Assembly (NCBI RefSeq): GCF_017874715.1 | Contig: NZ_JAGGLR010000006.1 | Location: 62,001 to 126,000 of the forward strand | Reading direction: 5' to 3' | Origin: Streptomyces iranensis | GTDB taxonomy: Bacteria; Actinomycetota; Actinomycetes; Streptomycetales; Streptomycetaceae | DNA: 64,000 bases | Shown: in pieces, positions 33,324 to 42,466 of the stretch | Layout: the number at the start of each line of letters is the position of its first letter | Position numbering within the stretch: position 1 is the first letter of the stretch | Notes under the pieces: model-generated | Seen by the model: only the letters and a program-made list of their open reading frames with translations | Databases searched by the model: none | What the model was told of the DNA's origin: nothing | Translations under genes and position numbers: made by a program

Positions 33324-35428
33324 ATCCTTCTTGACTGGGGTCACGGGGCGTGCGTGACTGTCGTACGCCCTTGTTGAGCGCCTCCACCAGATCGTCCAGG
33401 GCGTCGACGAGTTGCTCCGCGTCGCGCAGCGCCACCCCCGGACGGTCCCCGGACCGCCGGCGCCACCGCTCCAGCGACTGGTGCACCGCCGACCAGTTGA
33501 GCGGCCGCCGCTCCCGTACCGCCTTCACCGCCTCCGGCAGCGCCTGCCGCAGCGCCGCGGCGAAGTCCCCGGCCTCCTCCGACGGCGACGCGTCCCGCTC
33601 CGGCAGATGCGCCTCCAGCAGCATGGCGACCCGGCCCATCGTGGACAGCGCCGTCTGCGCCGCCCGCGCCGCGGGCCGCGACAGCCCGCGGTGGCGCACC
33701 GGCTCCCGGTGCGCCTGGGTCTCGCTCTGCTCCCAGGCCTCCCGCGCCGCGCGGGCGTCCAGCAGGGCGTCCCGCACCTGCCGGGGACGGCGCTCGGCGG
33801 GGCGGGCGTAGGCGTCGAAGACGGCGGTGGCGAAGGCGCCGTTGGCGGCCAGCCAGTCCGCGAGCCGGTCCCGCAGCCGCGGTGTCTCCCAGGCGGGGAA
33901 GACCGCGTACGCGACCATCGCCAGCACCCCGCCGAGCAGCGTCAGCGCCACCCGCGCCTGCACGGTCTGATGCCATGCCTCGCCCGCGATGCTCAGCAGG
34001 AAGACCACGTACGCGCTCACGCACGCGGAGGTCACGATGAAGCCGGTGCGCAGCAGCAGATACATCGACATGACGGACAGCACTGCCAGCCCCGCGCTCA
34101 GATACGAGCCGGGGTGGACCAGCGCCACCACCCCGCCGCCGACCAGCACCCCGGCCAGGGTGCCCAGGAAGCGGGCGACACCGCGGGAGTAGGTCTGGGC
34201 GAAGTCCGGCCGCAGGACCATCGTGGAGGTCAGCGGCGCCCAGTAGGAGTGCCCCAGCGGCAGCGTCGTGCTCAGCAGATAGCCGCTGACGCCGACCACG
34301 CACAGCCGCACCGCGTGGCGCAGCACCGGCGAGGACCAGCGGGCCTCGCGGCGGACGGCGCGCAGCGCCATGGCGGCGGTGCCCCCGATACCGGGGCGGG
34401 GCAGGAAGCGGTGCACCATCCGGCCTTCTGCGGACACCTCCTCCACCGGCTCGTCGGACGCCTCCACCACGTCCGCCACCAGTGAGAAGAGCCGCAGTGC
34501 GGCACGGCGGGCGGCACCGGTCAGCTTGGGCCCGTCCTCCGGCATCCGCAGGACGGCCATGGCCTCGGAGGGCACCCGCACCGGTGTGCCGTGGCGGATG
34601 GCGTGGGCCACCGCGTCCAGCACGGTGGCCGTGGCGGCCAGCAGTTCCCGCACCCGGTCGCGCTCGGGCCCCTCCTCGGGGGCGCCGACCACCGGGTCGG
34701 CGAGCGAGGCGAGCACCGGGCGGATCCGCTCGGCCAGCAGCCGGTAGCCGCTCAGCTGCCGGGGCCCGCCGGGCCTGACGGGGCGTCAGCGCGGCGGCAC
34801 TGCGGGCGTCCATCAGCGGCTTGGGGTCGAAGGGCGCCACCGGCTCGTGGCGCAGCCTGCGGGCGTAGTCGGCCACGGCGGCGAGCGCGTCCGCGAGGGC
34901 GTCGCGCTGCACACCCCACGGCCGCACCGGGAAGAGCACGATCAGCGCGGCCTGCACCACACCGCCGAGCCCGACCAGCAGGGCGTGCCCCAGGGCGCCC
35001 GTGACCGAGGTCGGGAGGGTGACCGTGATCAGCATGACGGCCACCATCTGGGTGGAGACCAGTCCGGAGACCGGGCCGACCGCCCACGACATGCCCGTCA
35101 TCAGCGTCCACACGGCGAGCATGAGGACGAAGGTGAGGGTGTGGGCGGCGGCCAGATAGCCGAGGAAGGTGCTCACCGCGAGACCGCTCGCGGCGGCCAG
35201 CGCCAGCCAGGGGCGGGGGCGCCAGCTGCGCTGGAAGGTGGCGATCCCGGCGGAGAAGGCGCCGAAGGCCGCCGAGACGGCGAGCGTCGGCGAGCCCAGC
35301 CACAGCGCCACCCCGACGACGAGCGCGACCCCGCATGCGCCGCGGACCGCGACCAGCGGTTCGGTCCTGGTGCGCTCGATCGCGAGGCCCGTCCGGGCGG
35401 TCTCCTTCAAGGCGTGCGACCAGGTCAT
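33316..35428 (-). pseudogene. FUSC-family membrane protein, frameshifted
   Basis: Two overlapping frames together make one FUSC-type (aromatic-acid-exporter-like) membrane protein of about 703 residues. The first part (from ATG 35428 to about 34783) has five to six transmembrane helices ending in VLFPVRPWGVQ and MDARSAAALTP. The second part (34783 to 33316) resumes with QLSGYRLLAERIRPVLASL, a second set of helices (GHSYWAPLTSTMVLRPDF, typical of FUSC proteins) and a cytoplasmic C-terminal tail. Removing one base from the GGGG run at 34780-34783 joins the two. This is either a real loss-of-function mutation or a base-calling error in a homopolymer. An internal ATG at 34716 could in principle allow separate translation of the second half. 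Confidence 0.75.
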
Positions 35429-35533
35429 GCGGCGAGACTACGGGGTGGCCCCGGGAGAACTGAACCAGCCGTTCCGGTCCGGGCCGCCCGGGAGCGGCCC
35501 CTGGCGCCGCCCGGGAGCGACCCCCGGCGGGGA

Positions 35534-35998
35534 TCAGTCCCCGGGTGCGCAGTCCACCTGGAGGAGCTGGATCGGCCGGCTGGCGTCGAGGTCCACATAG
35601 GCGGTGAAGGACCGGGTCGTCGGCGCCTGGCCCCAGTGGGTGGTGATGGTCGCCCAGCCGACCCGCGCGGACTGGGCCGTGGTCACCTCGCCGACCTCGA
35701 TGTCCTGCGGCTCGTTCTGCGCGCACAGCAGCAGGTCGTAGTCGGGCGTCTGGGCGGCCTCCTCCTTGAGCTGATCCGAGACCAGGTGCTCCCGCTCCCA
35801 GGGGCGCGGGCCGTGGTTTCCGTAGAAGCCCTCCAGGAAGTGGTGGATCTCCTCGGCGGTGTAGCGGCCGTTCGGGTCGGTCTGCGTGGCGGCCGAGGCG
35901 GGCGACCCGGCGGCCAGGGCGAGTCCGAGGCCGAGCGCGGCCACACAGCCGCCGGCCACCGCGGCGCGGGAGCGAAGCGCACGAATGGAACGAAGCAT
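35534..35998 (-). CDS. Small secreted protein of unknown function
   Basis: A 154-residue protein with a clear signal peptide: Arg-rich start, hydrophobic core AVAGGCVAALGLGLALAAG, and a probable cleavage after SPASA. The mature part contains PRPWEREHLVSDQLKEEAA and VDLDASRPIQLLQVDC, with no domain I recognise and a cysteine close to the C terminus. The ATG at 35998 follows a GGGGGA ribosome binding site; the longer frame to 36061 lacks one. It lies 92 bp downstream of the large binding-fold protein gene on the same strand and may be co-transcribed. Confidence 0.75.
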   Translation of the reverse strand: MLRSIRALRSRAAVAGGCVAALGLGLALAAGSPASAATQTDPNGRYTAEEIHHFLEGFYGNHGPRPWEREHLVSDQLKEEAAQTPDYDLLLCAQNEPQDIEVGEVTTAQSARVGWATITTHWGQAPTTRSFTAYVDLDASRPIQLLQVDCAPGD

Positions 35999-36090
35999 GG
36001 AAAATCCCCCTGTATACGGTCTTGCGTTGATGATTCGCCCCTTAGCCGGGCGAGCACACAAGAAGACCCCTCAGCCCCTCGAATGGTTGC

Positions 36091-38859
36091 TCAACTGTCC
36101 CTGGGACATGAGAACTTCCCATGCGGACCCCAGTGCGCTATCCGCCCCGCCGGGTTCTGGGTGAACGCGCCGCAGTACAGCACCGGCTCCGAGCCCCGGT
36201 CGGTGTGGTGCAGGATCACCACCGGCTTGTCCCTGGGCACCGAGCGGCCCCGCCCGACGTCCAGATAGCCGCTGGCGCCCTGCTTCCGGATGCCGTTGTC
36301 GAGGCCGATCTGCACATTGGAGCGCTCCACGTTGTCCGTACTGCGGAAGGCCCGGTTGGCCGCCTCGGCCATCAGCTGCATCGCGTCGTACGCCAGGGCG
36401 GCCCGTCCGTCGTCGCGCCACAGGTCATGGGATCCGAAGTCCCTTGCGTAGTCGGCGTTGAACTTCTTGGCGATGTCGCTCAGCCGCGGATGGCCCGCGG
36501 GCAGCACATGGACGGTGTGGTACAGCCGCAGCCAGGGCCGGTCCGCATACTCACCGGCGAGGGCGGCGGTGGTGAGGTCATTGCCGCCCAGCACCGTGAG
36601 CTTCCTGCCCTCGCACGCCGTGTTGTCCCCGAAGTCGTCGAGGAACGCGCTGAACTGGAGGGCGCGGGAGGCCCAGTAGACGACCGTCCGGGGGTTGGCG
36701 GTGATCCGCTCGCACACCGCGTCGGCCAGCTCGCCGATGCTCTCCTTACGGGCGACACCGTCCTTCGGCGACTGCCCCTGGCCGAGACCGCCGCCCCGGC
36801 CGCCCGGGGTGTACTCCAGGGTGAACGGCCGGGCGCCGAACCGCTCGGCGAACAGCGTCCCTATCTCGTCGCTGTACAGATCCCGGGGATCCTTGACGAC
36901 CACGGCGGCGCGGGCCGGGGAGCAGCGCCCGGTGCCGTCGTCCATGACGTTGCCCCGGTGGGCGAAGTCGGCCTCGACCGCGGCCTCACGGCTGTTGGTG
37001 GGCGCCACCCTGCGGTAGTACCCGTCCACCTGCATCAGATCCGCCGTGGCCGTGGTGCCCACGACGGGGATCCGCGCGGCCCCCAGGACGCGCACGGCCT
37101 CCTGGGTCTGCTTCAGGCTCTTGGAGAAGCCCACCACCCCGATGATCCCGGAGCCCTTCTCACGGGCGTCCTCGGCGACCTGGCGGGCGATGCGCGGTGC
37201 GCCCGCGAAGTTCTCCCCCGCGTTACGGCTGTCGACGCGCAGCCAGACCTTCTGGGAGTCGTTGCTCGCCTCGTCGTTCAGCGAGCGCTGGGCCAGGGCG
37301 ATACCGCGCAACTCGGGCACGGCCGCGTTGTACCGCTGCCCCTCCTGGTCGGCGGCCACGTCCGAGCCGATGTGCACCACCGTACGGGCGGTGCCGCCGT
37401 GGTCCTCCACCTCGCGGTCCACCCGTGCGTTCTCCTCGCGGATCAGCCGCCGGGCGTCCTCGTACTGCTTCCGCGGCGAGTCCGCGCTCAGTTCGGGGCG
37501 GCCCGCCACGACCTCGCTGGACGCCCCGCCCAGACAGCCGCGGTCCGGCTCGTCCGTGATCCGGTCGACCAGCCATACGCCCGGCGCACTCAGCAGGGCC
37601 GCCACCACGGCCCCGGTCAGGGCCAGCTCGGCGGCCGGGCCGAGCCGGAAGGCGCGCGGCGAGACGGGGTCGAGGTCCAGCGCCTCCGACTCCGGCATGG
37701 GCTCGGGCAGCGCGGCCCGCAACGGCCGGGGCGCACGCGACGGCATTCCGCTCGCGCCGCGCAGCCGGGCGGCCGCCCGCCCCAGCCCGCCGCTCTCCCC
37801 CTCGGTCACCCCGCCCGCCAGGGACGCGGTCACACCGCCCGCCGGGGACGCGGTCACCCCACCCTCCGGGGGCTCGCCCGCCGGGGACACCGGCGCCACC
37901 GCCACCACCACGACCGCCGCGCACCGGGTGTCCCGGGCGGCCTCTCCGTACCGCTCCAGGAAGCGCTCCCCGGCCGCCACGCCCGCGGCGTCCTCCGGCA
38001 GCTCCAGCAGAAAGACACACCTGGTGCGCCGGCGGCGCCGCCAGGGCGAGATCCGGCCCGGCCGCGCCGCGCGCCGCAGATCCGCCAGCAGCGCGCGCAG
38101 CAGCAGCTCCTCCCACCGGCCGACCGCCGCCTCGCCGTCCCGCGCGCGCTCGGCGCGCACCAGCCGCGCGGCGTTCTCGAAGAACTTCTCGGCGGTGCGG
38201 CCATGGCTGATGCGCCGCCAGTCCGCGTACCAGCCGCGCCGGGTGGAGCGCAGCAGCCGACGGGTCCGGCGCCGCCCCCACCACCAGCGCGGCAGCAGCT
38301 GGAAGAGGGGGCGCACCAGCAGCCGGCGCAGCTCCGCGATCCAGCCCGGCCCCGCCGTGCTCCCCGACCCGCTGTCACCGCCTTCGCCGCCGAACGTCCA
38401 CAACGCCCGCAGCAGCGGCCCTCGTTTGAGCCGCTGTGCGTAAGCGTGGTCGCGCAGCGCGCCGCCGTCCGGCTCGGCGGCCCGCGGGTCCAGCGCCTGC
38501 TCGACGATGTCCCGCATCAACCAGAAGTCGGTGAGCCGCAGACCGCCGGTGCGGCGGGGCACATCGACGCACAGCTCCCGGCCGAGGTCCAGCGCCAGCG
38601 GCCGCCGCCCGGCGGCCGCGCGGAGCTCATCGGGGCCCAGCGCCGCGTACGGCACCCGCTTGGCGCCGTCCGGATAGAGCATCCGGCGCAGCCCCCGTAT
38701 CGCCCGGTGGGCGCGGCCCGGCGCCCCCTCGCCGCTCGCGAGCAGCAGCACGGGCGGCAGCAGATCCCGCGCCTTGGCCTTTCGGTCCCGAGGCACCACG
38801 GCGCCCTTGAACGCCTCGATGAACTCCTCGGTCCCTTCCCCCTCCGTGAACCCAGGCAC
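36091..38859 (-). CDS. Membrane-anchored protein with C-terminal periplasmic-binding fold
   Basis: A 922-residue protein in two halves. Residues 1 to about 405 are Arg-rich and predicted cytoplasmic (for example DLLPPVLLLASGEGAPGRAH and an Arg/Trp-rich patch), with no P-loop or kinase motif I can see. One transmembrane segment (about residues 413-437, LALTGAVVAALLSAPGVWLV) follows. The remainder resembles a type I periplasmic binding protein of the branched-chain amino-acid receptor class (IGVVGFSKSLKQTQEAVRVL, IPVVGTTATADLMQV, AALAYDAMQLM). The GTG at 38859 is chosen because GGGGGAG precedes it; the frame stays open to 38973 but would cross a terminator hairpin. No permease or ATPase genes adjoin, so a sensory role is possible. 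Confidence 0.75.
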   Translation of the reverse strand: MPGFTEGEGTEEFIEAFKGAVVPRDRKAKARDLLPPVLLLASGEGAPGRAHRAIRGLRRMLYPDGAKRVPYAALGPDELRAAAGRRPLALDLGRELCVDVPRRTGGLRLTDFWLMRDIVEQALDPRAAEPDGGALRDHAYAQRLKRGPLLRALWTFGGEGGDSGSGSTAGPGWIAELRRLLVRPLFQLLPRWWWGRRRTRRLLRSTRRGWYADWRRISHGRTAEKFFENAARLVRAERARDGEAAVGRWEELLLRALLADLRRAARPGRISPWRRRRRTRCVFLLELPEDAAGVAAGERFLERYGEAARDTRCAAVVVVAVAPVSPAGEPPEGGVTASPAGGVTASLAGGVTEGESGGLGRAAARLRGASGMPSRAPRPLRAALPEPMPESEALDLDPVSPRAFRLGPAAELALTGAVVAALLSAPGVWLVDRITDEPDRGCLGGASSEVVAGRPELSADSPRKQYEDARRLIREENARVDREVEDHGGTARTVVHIGSDVAADQEGQRYNAAVPELRGIALAQRSLNDEASNDSQKVWLRVDSRNAGENFAGAPRIARQVAEDAREKGSGIIGVVGFSKSLKQTQEAVRVLGAARIPVVGTTATADLMQVDGYYRRVAPTNSREAAVEADFAHRGNVMDDGTGRCSPARAAVVVKDPRDLYSDEIGTLFAERFGARPFTLEYTPGGRGGGLGQGQSPKDGVARKESIGELADAVCERITANPRTVVYWASRALQFSAFLDDFGDNTACEGRKLTVLGGNDLTTAALAGEYADRPWLRLYHTVHVLPAGHPRLSDIAKKFNADYARDFGSHDLWRDDGRAALAYDAMQLMAEAANRAFRSTDNVERSNVQIGLDNGIRKQGASGYLDVGRGRSVPRDKPVVILHHTDRGSEPVLYCGAFTQNPAGRIAHWGPHGKFSCPRDS

Positions 38860-38932
38860 GTCGGCTCCCCCGCTTTCCCCCGGCTTTCCGTGCTTGTTGC
38901 GCCTGGGATCCCCGCCCGTCACAACGGCGAAA

Positions 38933-38961
38933 CCCCCTGCCGGACCGGGTCCGGCAGGGGG
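38933..38961 (-). terminator. Hairpin terminator downstream of iolA/mmsA
   Basis: A perfect 12-bp stem, ccccctgccgga and tccggcaggggg, with a 5-base loop lies about 95 bp beyond the dehydrogenase stop codon. Confidence 0.75.
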
Positions 38962-39003
38962 CGGGGAAACCACTCAAACGTGCGAATCACACGTCACATA
39001 CGC

Positions 39004-39066
39004 CTCAGTGGTTCTACATCCTCAGTGGTTCTTCACCCTCAGTGGCTCTGCGCCTCAGTGGTTCTT
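39004..39066. repeat. Tandem repeat of the 3' end of iolA/mmsA
   Basis: The sequence cctcagtggttct recurs four times at 16-17 bp spacing. The last copy contains the complement of the final codons and stop of the dehydrogenase (Lys-Asn-His-stop), so the gene's 3' end has been repeated downstream. Confidence 0.85.
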
Positions 39067-40551
39067 CGGGAAGCCGAGGTTGATGCCGACCTCCTCGGAC
39101 GGCTCCGGCCAGCGGGTGGTGACGACCTTGCCGCGGGTGTAGAAGTGCACCCCGTCGTTGCCGTAGATGTGGTGGTCGCCGAAGAGCGAGTCCTTCCAGC
39201 CGCCGAAGGAGTGGTAGCCCACCGGCACCGGGATCGGCACGTTGACGCCGACCATGCCCGCCTCCACCTCCAGCTGGAAGCGGCGGGCGGCGCCGCCGTC
39301 ACGGGTGAAGATGGCCGTGCCGTTGCCCCACTGGGAGCTGTTGATCAGCGCGATGGCCTCGTCGTAGGTCTCGGCGCGCACCACGCACAGCACCGGGCCG
39401 AAGATCTCGTCACGGTAGGCGTCGGCCGTCGGCGGGACCCTGTCCAGCAGCGAGACGCCGATGAAGAAGCCGTTCTCATGGCCCGCCACGGAGTACCCCG
39501 TGCCGTCCACGACCACCTCGGCGCCCTGGGCCGCGGCCCCGTGCACATAGGAGGCGACCTTGTCGCGGTGCTCCTTGGTGATGAGCGGGCCCATCTCGGA
39601 GGCCGGGTCGTTCCCGGGGCCGATCCGCAACTTGGCCGCCCGGTCGGCGATCTTCTTCACCAGGTCGTCGCCCGCGTCGCCGACCGCGACCACGACGGAG
39701 ACCGCCATGCAGCGCTCACCGGCCGAGCCGTAGGCCGCGTTGATGGCGTTGTCCGCCGCGAAGTCCAGATCGGCGTCGGGCAGCACCAGCATGTGGTTCT
39801 TGGCGCCGCCGAGCGCCTGCACCCGCTTGCCGTGCTCGACGGCCCTGGACTGGATGTACTTCGCGATCGGGGTCGAACCCACGAAGCTGACGGCGGCGAC
39901 GTCCGGGTGCTCCAGCAGCCGGTCGACGGCCACCTTGTCGCCGTTGACCACATTCAGCACCCCGTCCGGCAGCCCCGCCTCGGAGGCCAGCTCGGCCAGC
40001 CGGCGGGAGGCCGAGGGGTCCTTCTCGCTGGGCTTGAGGATGAAGGTGTTACCGCAGGCGATGGCCACGGGGAACATCCACAGCGGCACCATCGCCGGGA
40101 AGTTGAACGGTGTGATGCCCGCGACCACACCGAGCGGCTGGCGGATCGAGGAGACGTCGACCCCGGTGGAGACCTGGGTGGACAGCTCGCCCTTCAGCTT
40201 CTCGGCGATCCCGCAGGCCAGCTCCACGATCTCCAGACCGCGGGCCACCTCGCCGAGCGCGTCCGAGTGGACCTTGCCGTGCTCGGCGGTGATCAGCTCG
40301 GCGATCTCGTCGCGATGGGCGTCCAGCAGCTCGCGGTACTTGTAGAGGACCGCGGTGCGCTTGGACAGCGAAAAGGTGCCCCAGGAGCGGAACGCCTCCT
40401 TGGCCGCGGCCACGGCCGCGTCGACCTCGTCCACGGAGGCCAGGGCGACCTGGGTGTCCTGGGCCCCGGTGGCGGGGTTGTAGACCGGCCCGTACGCGCC
40501 GGTCGCGCCCTCGACGGTTTTGCCGCCGATCCAGTGGTTGACGGTCTTCAT
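39055..40551 (-). CDS. iolA: CoA-acylating (methyl)malonate-semialdehyde dehydrogenase, IolA/MmsA
   Basis: NAD- and CoA-dependent aldehyde dehydrogenase of 498 residues. In inositol breakdown it turns malonate semialdehyde into acetyl-CoA and CO2; the same family also handles methylmalonate semialdehyde. Family signatures are FNFPAMVPLWMFP (about residues 149-161), the nucleotide-loop segment SFVGSTPIAKYI, and catalytic Cys281 in GERCM. Length and N terminus (MKTVNHWIGG) match the family. It is the last gene of the leftward iol unit, 28 bp after iolD, and is followed by a repeat tract and terminator. The context decides between IolA and a valine-pathway MmsA, which are similar in sequence. 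Confidence 0.93.
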   Translation of the reverse strand: MKTVNHWIGGKTVEGATGAYGPVYNPATGAQDTQVALASVDEVDAAVAAAKEAFRSWGTFSLSKRTAVLYKYRELLDAHRDEIAELITAEHGKVHSDALGEVARGLEIVELACGIAEKLKGELSTQVSTGVDVSSIRQPLGVVAGITPFNFPAMVPLWMFPVAIACGNTFILKPSEKDPSASRRLAELASEAGLPDGVLNVVNGDKVAVDRLLEHPDVAAVSFVGSTPIAKYIQSRAVEHGKRVQALGGAKNHMLVLPDADLDFAADNAINAAYGSAGERCMAVSVVVAVGDAGDDLVKKIADRAAKLRIGPGNDPASEMGPLITKEHRDKVASYVHGAAAQGAEVVVDGTGYSVAGHENGFFIGVSLLDRVPPTADAYRDEIFGPVLCVVRAETYDEAIALINSSQWGNGTAIFTRDGGAARRFQLEVEAGMVGVNVPIPVPVGYHSFGGWKDSLFGDHHIYGNDGVHFYTRGKVVTTRWPEPSEEVGINLGFPKNH

Positions 40552-40579
40552 GGGTGCGGAGCCTTTCTCTAGAAAAACG

Positions 40580-42466
40580 TCAGAGGTGGCGGCGGCGTGC
40601 GGCGGCCTGCCGGTCGTAGTCCTCGCGGGCCTTCACGGCGGCCGGACGGGTCGCGGTCTGGGCGACAGGCACATCCCACCACGCCTGTGCCTCGGGTGCG
40701 CCGGACACTGTGTCGGCCGTTTCGGTCTCCACATAGACACATGTGGGCCGGTCCGAGGCGCGGGCCTCGGCGAGCGCCTCCCGCAGCTCGCCCACGCTCT
40801 TCGCGCGCAGCACGTCCATGCCCAGCGAGGCGGCGTTGGCGGCCAGGTCGACCGGGAGCGGATCGCCGGTGTACCGCCCGTCGGCCGCCCGGAAGCGGTA
40901 GGCGGTGCCGAAGCGCTCGGCGCCGGTCGTCTCCGACAGACCGCCGATCGAGGCGTAGCCGTGGTTCTGGAGCAGCACGATGTTGATGTTGATGCCCTCC
41001 TGGACCGCGGTGACGATCTCGGTGGGCATCATCAGATACGTACCGTCGCCGACCAGCGCCCAGACCGGGGTGCCGGGCGCCGCGAGCCGTACGCCGATGG
41101 CGCCGGGGATCTCGTATCCCATGCAGGAGTAGCCGTATTCGAGGTGGTACTGGCGCGGGGAGCGGGCGCGCCACAGCTTGTGGAGGTCGCCCGGCAGCGA
41201 GCCCGCCGCGTTGATCACCACGTCCTCGTCGCCGACGACCGCGTCCAGCGCGCCCAGGACCTGGGTCTGGGACGGGCGGGCGGTCTCGTCCTCGGCGGCG
41301 TACGCGGCGTCCACCCGGCGCTCCCACGCGGTCTTCCCGGTGCGGTACTCGGCCTCGTACATCTCGTCCACCCGGTGGCCCGCCAGCTCGGCGGTGAGCG
41401 CTTCGAGCGCGGCGCGGGCGTCGGCGACCACGGTGGTGGCGCCGAGCTTATGGGCGTCGAACGGCGTGATGTTGAGGTTGAGGAAGCGGACGGCCGGGTC
41501 CGCGAACAGGGTCGCGGAGGCGGTGGTGAAGTCGCTGTAGCGGGTGCCCACTCCGATGACCAGGTCGGCGGTGCGGGCGAGGTCGTCCGCGACGGCGGTG
41601 CCGGTGTGGCCGATGCCGCCGATGTCGGCGGGGTGGTCATGGCGCAGCGAGCCCTTGCCCGCCTGGGTGGAGGCCACCGGGATGCCGGTCGCGTCCACGA
41701 GGGCGCGCAAGCTGTCCTCGGCCTCGCTGTGGTGGACCCCGCCGCCCGCGACGATCAGCGGCCGGCGGGCGGCGCGGATGGTCCGCGCGGCGGCGGCCAC
41801 CTCGGCCGCCTCGGGGGCGGGGCGGCGCACGTGCCACACCCGGTCGGCGAAGAACTCCTCGGGCCAGTCGAACGCCTCGGCCTGGACGTCCTGTGGCAGG
41901 GCCAGGGTGACGGCGCCGGTCTCGGCCGGGTCCGCCAGCACCCGCATGGCCTGGAGCGCGGCCGGGATCAGCGCCTCGGGGCGCATCACCCGGTCGAAGT
42001 AGCGGGAGACCGGGCGCAGCGCGTCGTTCACCGAGATGTCGCCCGCGTAGCCCACTTCGAGCTGCTGGAGCACCGGGTCGGCGGGCCGGGTGGCGAAGAT
42101 GTCGCCGGGCAGCAGCAGCACCGGCAGCCGGTTGACGGTGGCGAGCGCGGCACCGGTGACCAGGTTGGTGGCGCCGGGGCCGATGGAGGTGGTGACGGCC
42201 TGGGCGGCGAGCCGGTTGTTCTGCCGGGCGTAGCCGACCGCGGCGTGCACCATCGCCTGTTCGTTACGGCCCTGGAGGTACGGCATGGTGTCCGGCCCGG
42301 ACTCCAGCAGCGCCTGGCCGAGCCCGGCCACATTGCCATGGCCGAAGATTCCCCAGGTGGCGTTGATCAGGCGATGCCGCTGCCCGTCCCGCTCGGTGTA
42401 CTGGTGGGCCAGGAACTCCACCAGCGCCTGGGCGACGGTGAGGCGGCGCACTGCCGAACCGTTCAT
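40580..42466 (-). CDS. iolD: 3D-(3,5/4)-trihydroxycyclohexane-1,2-dione acylhydrolase, IolD
   Basis: Thiamine-diphosphate-dependent ring-opening hydrolase of 628 residues that cleaves the cyclic dione made by IolE to 5-deoxyglucuronate. The N-terminal PYR domain has catalytic Glu69 (GRNEQAM); a central Rossmann-like domain follows; the C-terminal PP domain has GDGTYLMMPTEI and an Asn-rich stretch (about residues 470-500) binding Mg-ThDP. The start ATG overlaps the iolB stop as ATGA, so translation is coupled. Confidence 0.95.
   Translation of the reverse strand: MNGSAVRRLTVAQALVEFLAHQYTERDGQRHRLINATWGIFGHGNVAGLGQALLESGPDTMPYLQGRNEQAMVHAAVGYARQNNRLAAQAVTTSIGPGATNLVTGAALATVNRLPVLLLPGDIFATRPADPVLQQLEVGYAGDISVNDALRPVSRYFDRVMRPEALIPAALQAMRVLADPAETGAVTLALPQDVQAEAFDWPEEFFADRVWHVRRPAPEAAEVAAAARTIRAARRPLIVAGGGVHHSEAEDSLRALVDATGIPVASTQAGKGSLRHDHPADIGGIGHTGTAVADDLARTADLVIGVGTRYSDFTTASATLFADPAVRFLNLNITPFDAHKLGATTVVADARAALEALTAELAGHRVDEMYEAEYRTGKTAWERRVDAAYAAEDETARPSQTQVLGALDAVVGDEDVVINAAGSLPGDLHKLWRARSPRQYHLEYGYSCMGYEIPGAIGVRLAAPGTPVWALVGDGTYLMMPTEIVTAVQEGININIVLLQNHGYASIGGLSETTGAERFGTAYRFRAADGRYTGDPLPVDLAANAASLGMDVLRAKSVGELREALAEARASDRPTCVYVETETADTVSGAPEAQAWWDVPVAQTATRPAAVKAREDYDRQAAARRRHL

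Noticed and set aside
38860..38973. Longer start for the binding-fold membrane protein
   Set aside because: There is no ribosome binding site at 38973, the extension crosses a terminator hairpin, and the GTG at 38859 has a strong GGGGGAG site.
39004..39066. CRISPR-like array
   Set aside because: Units are too short (13-17 bp) with no proper spacers and no cas genes; it is a slippage repeat at a gene end.
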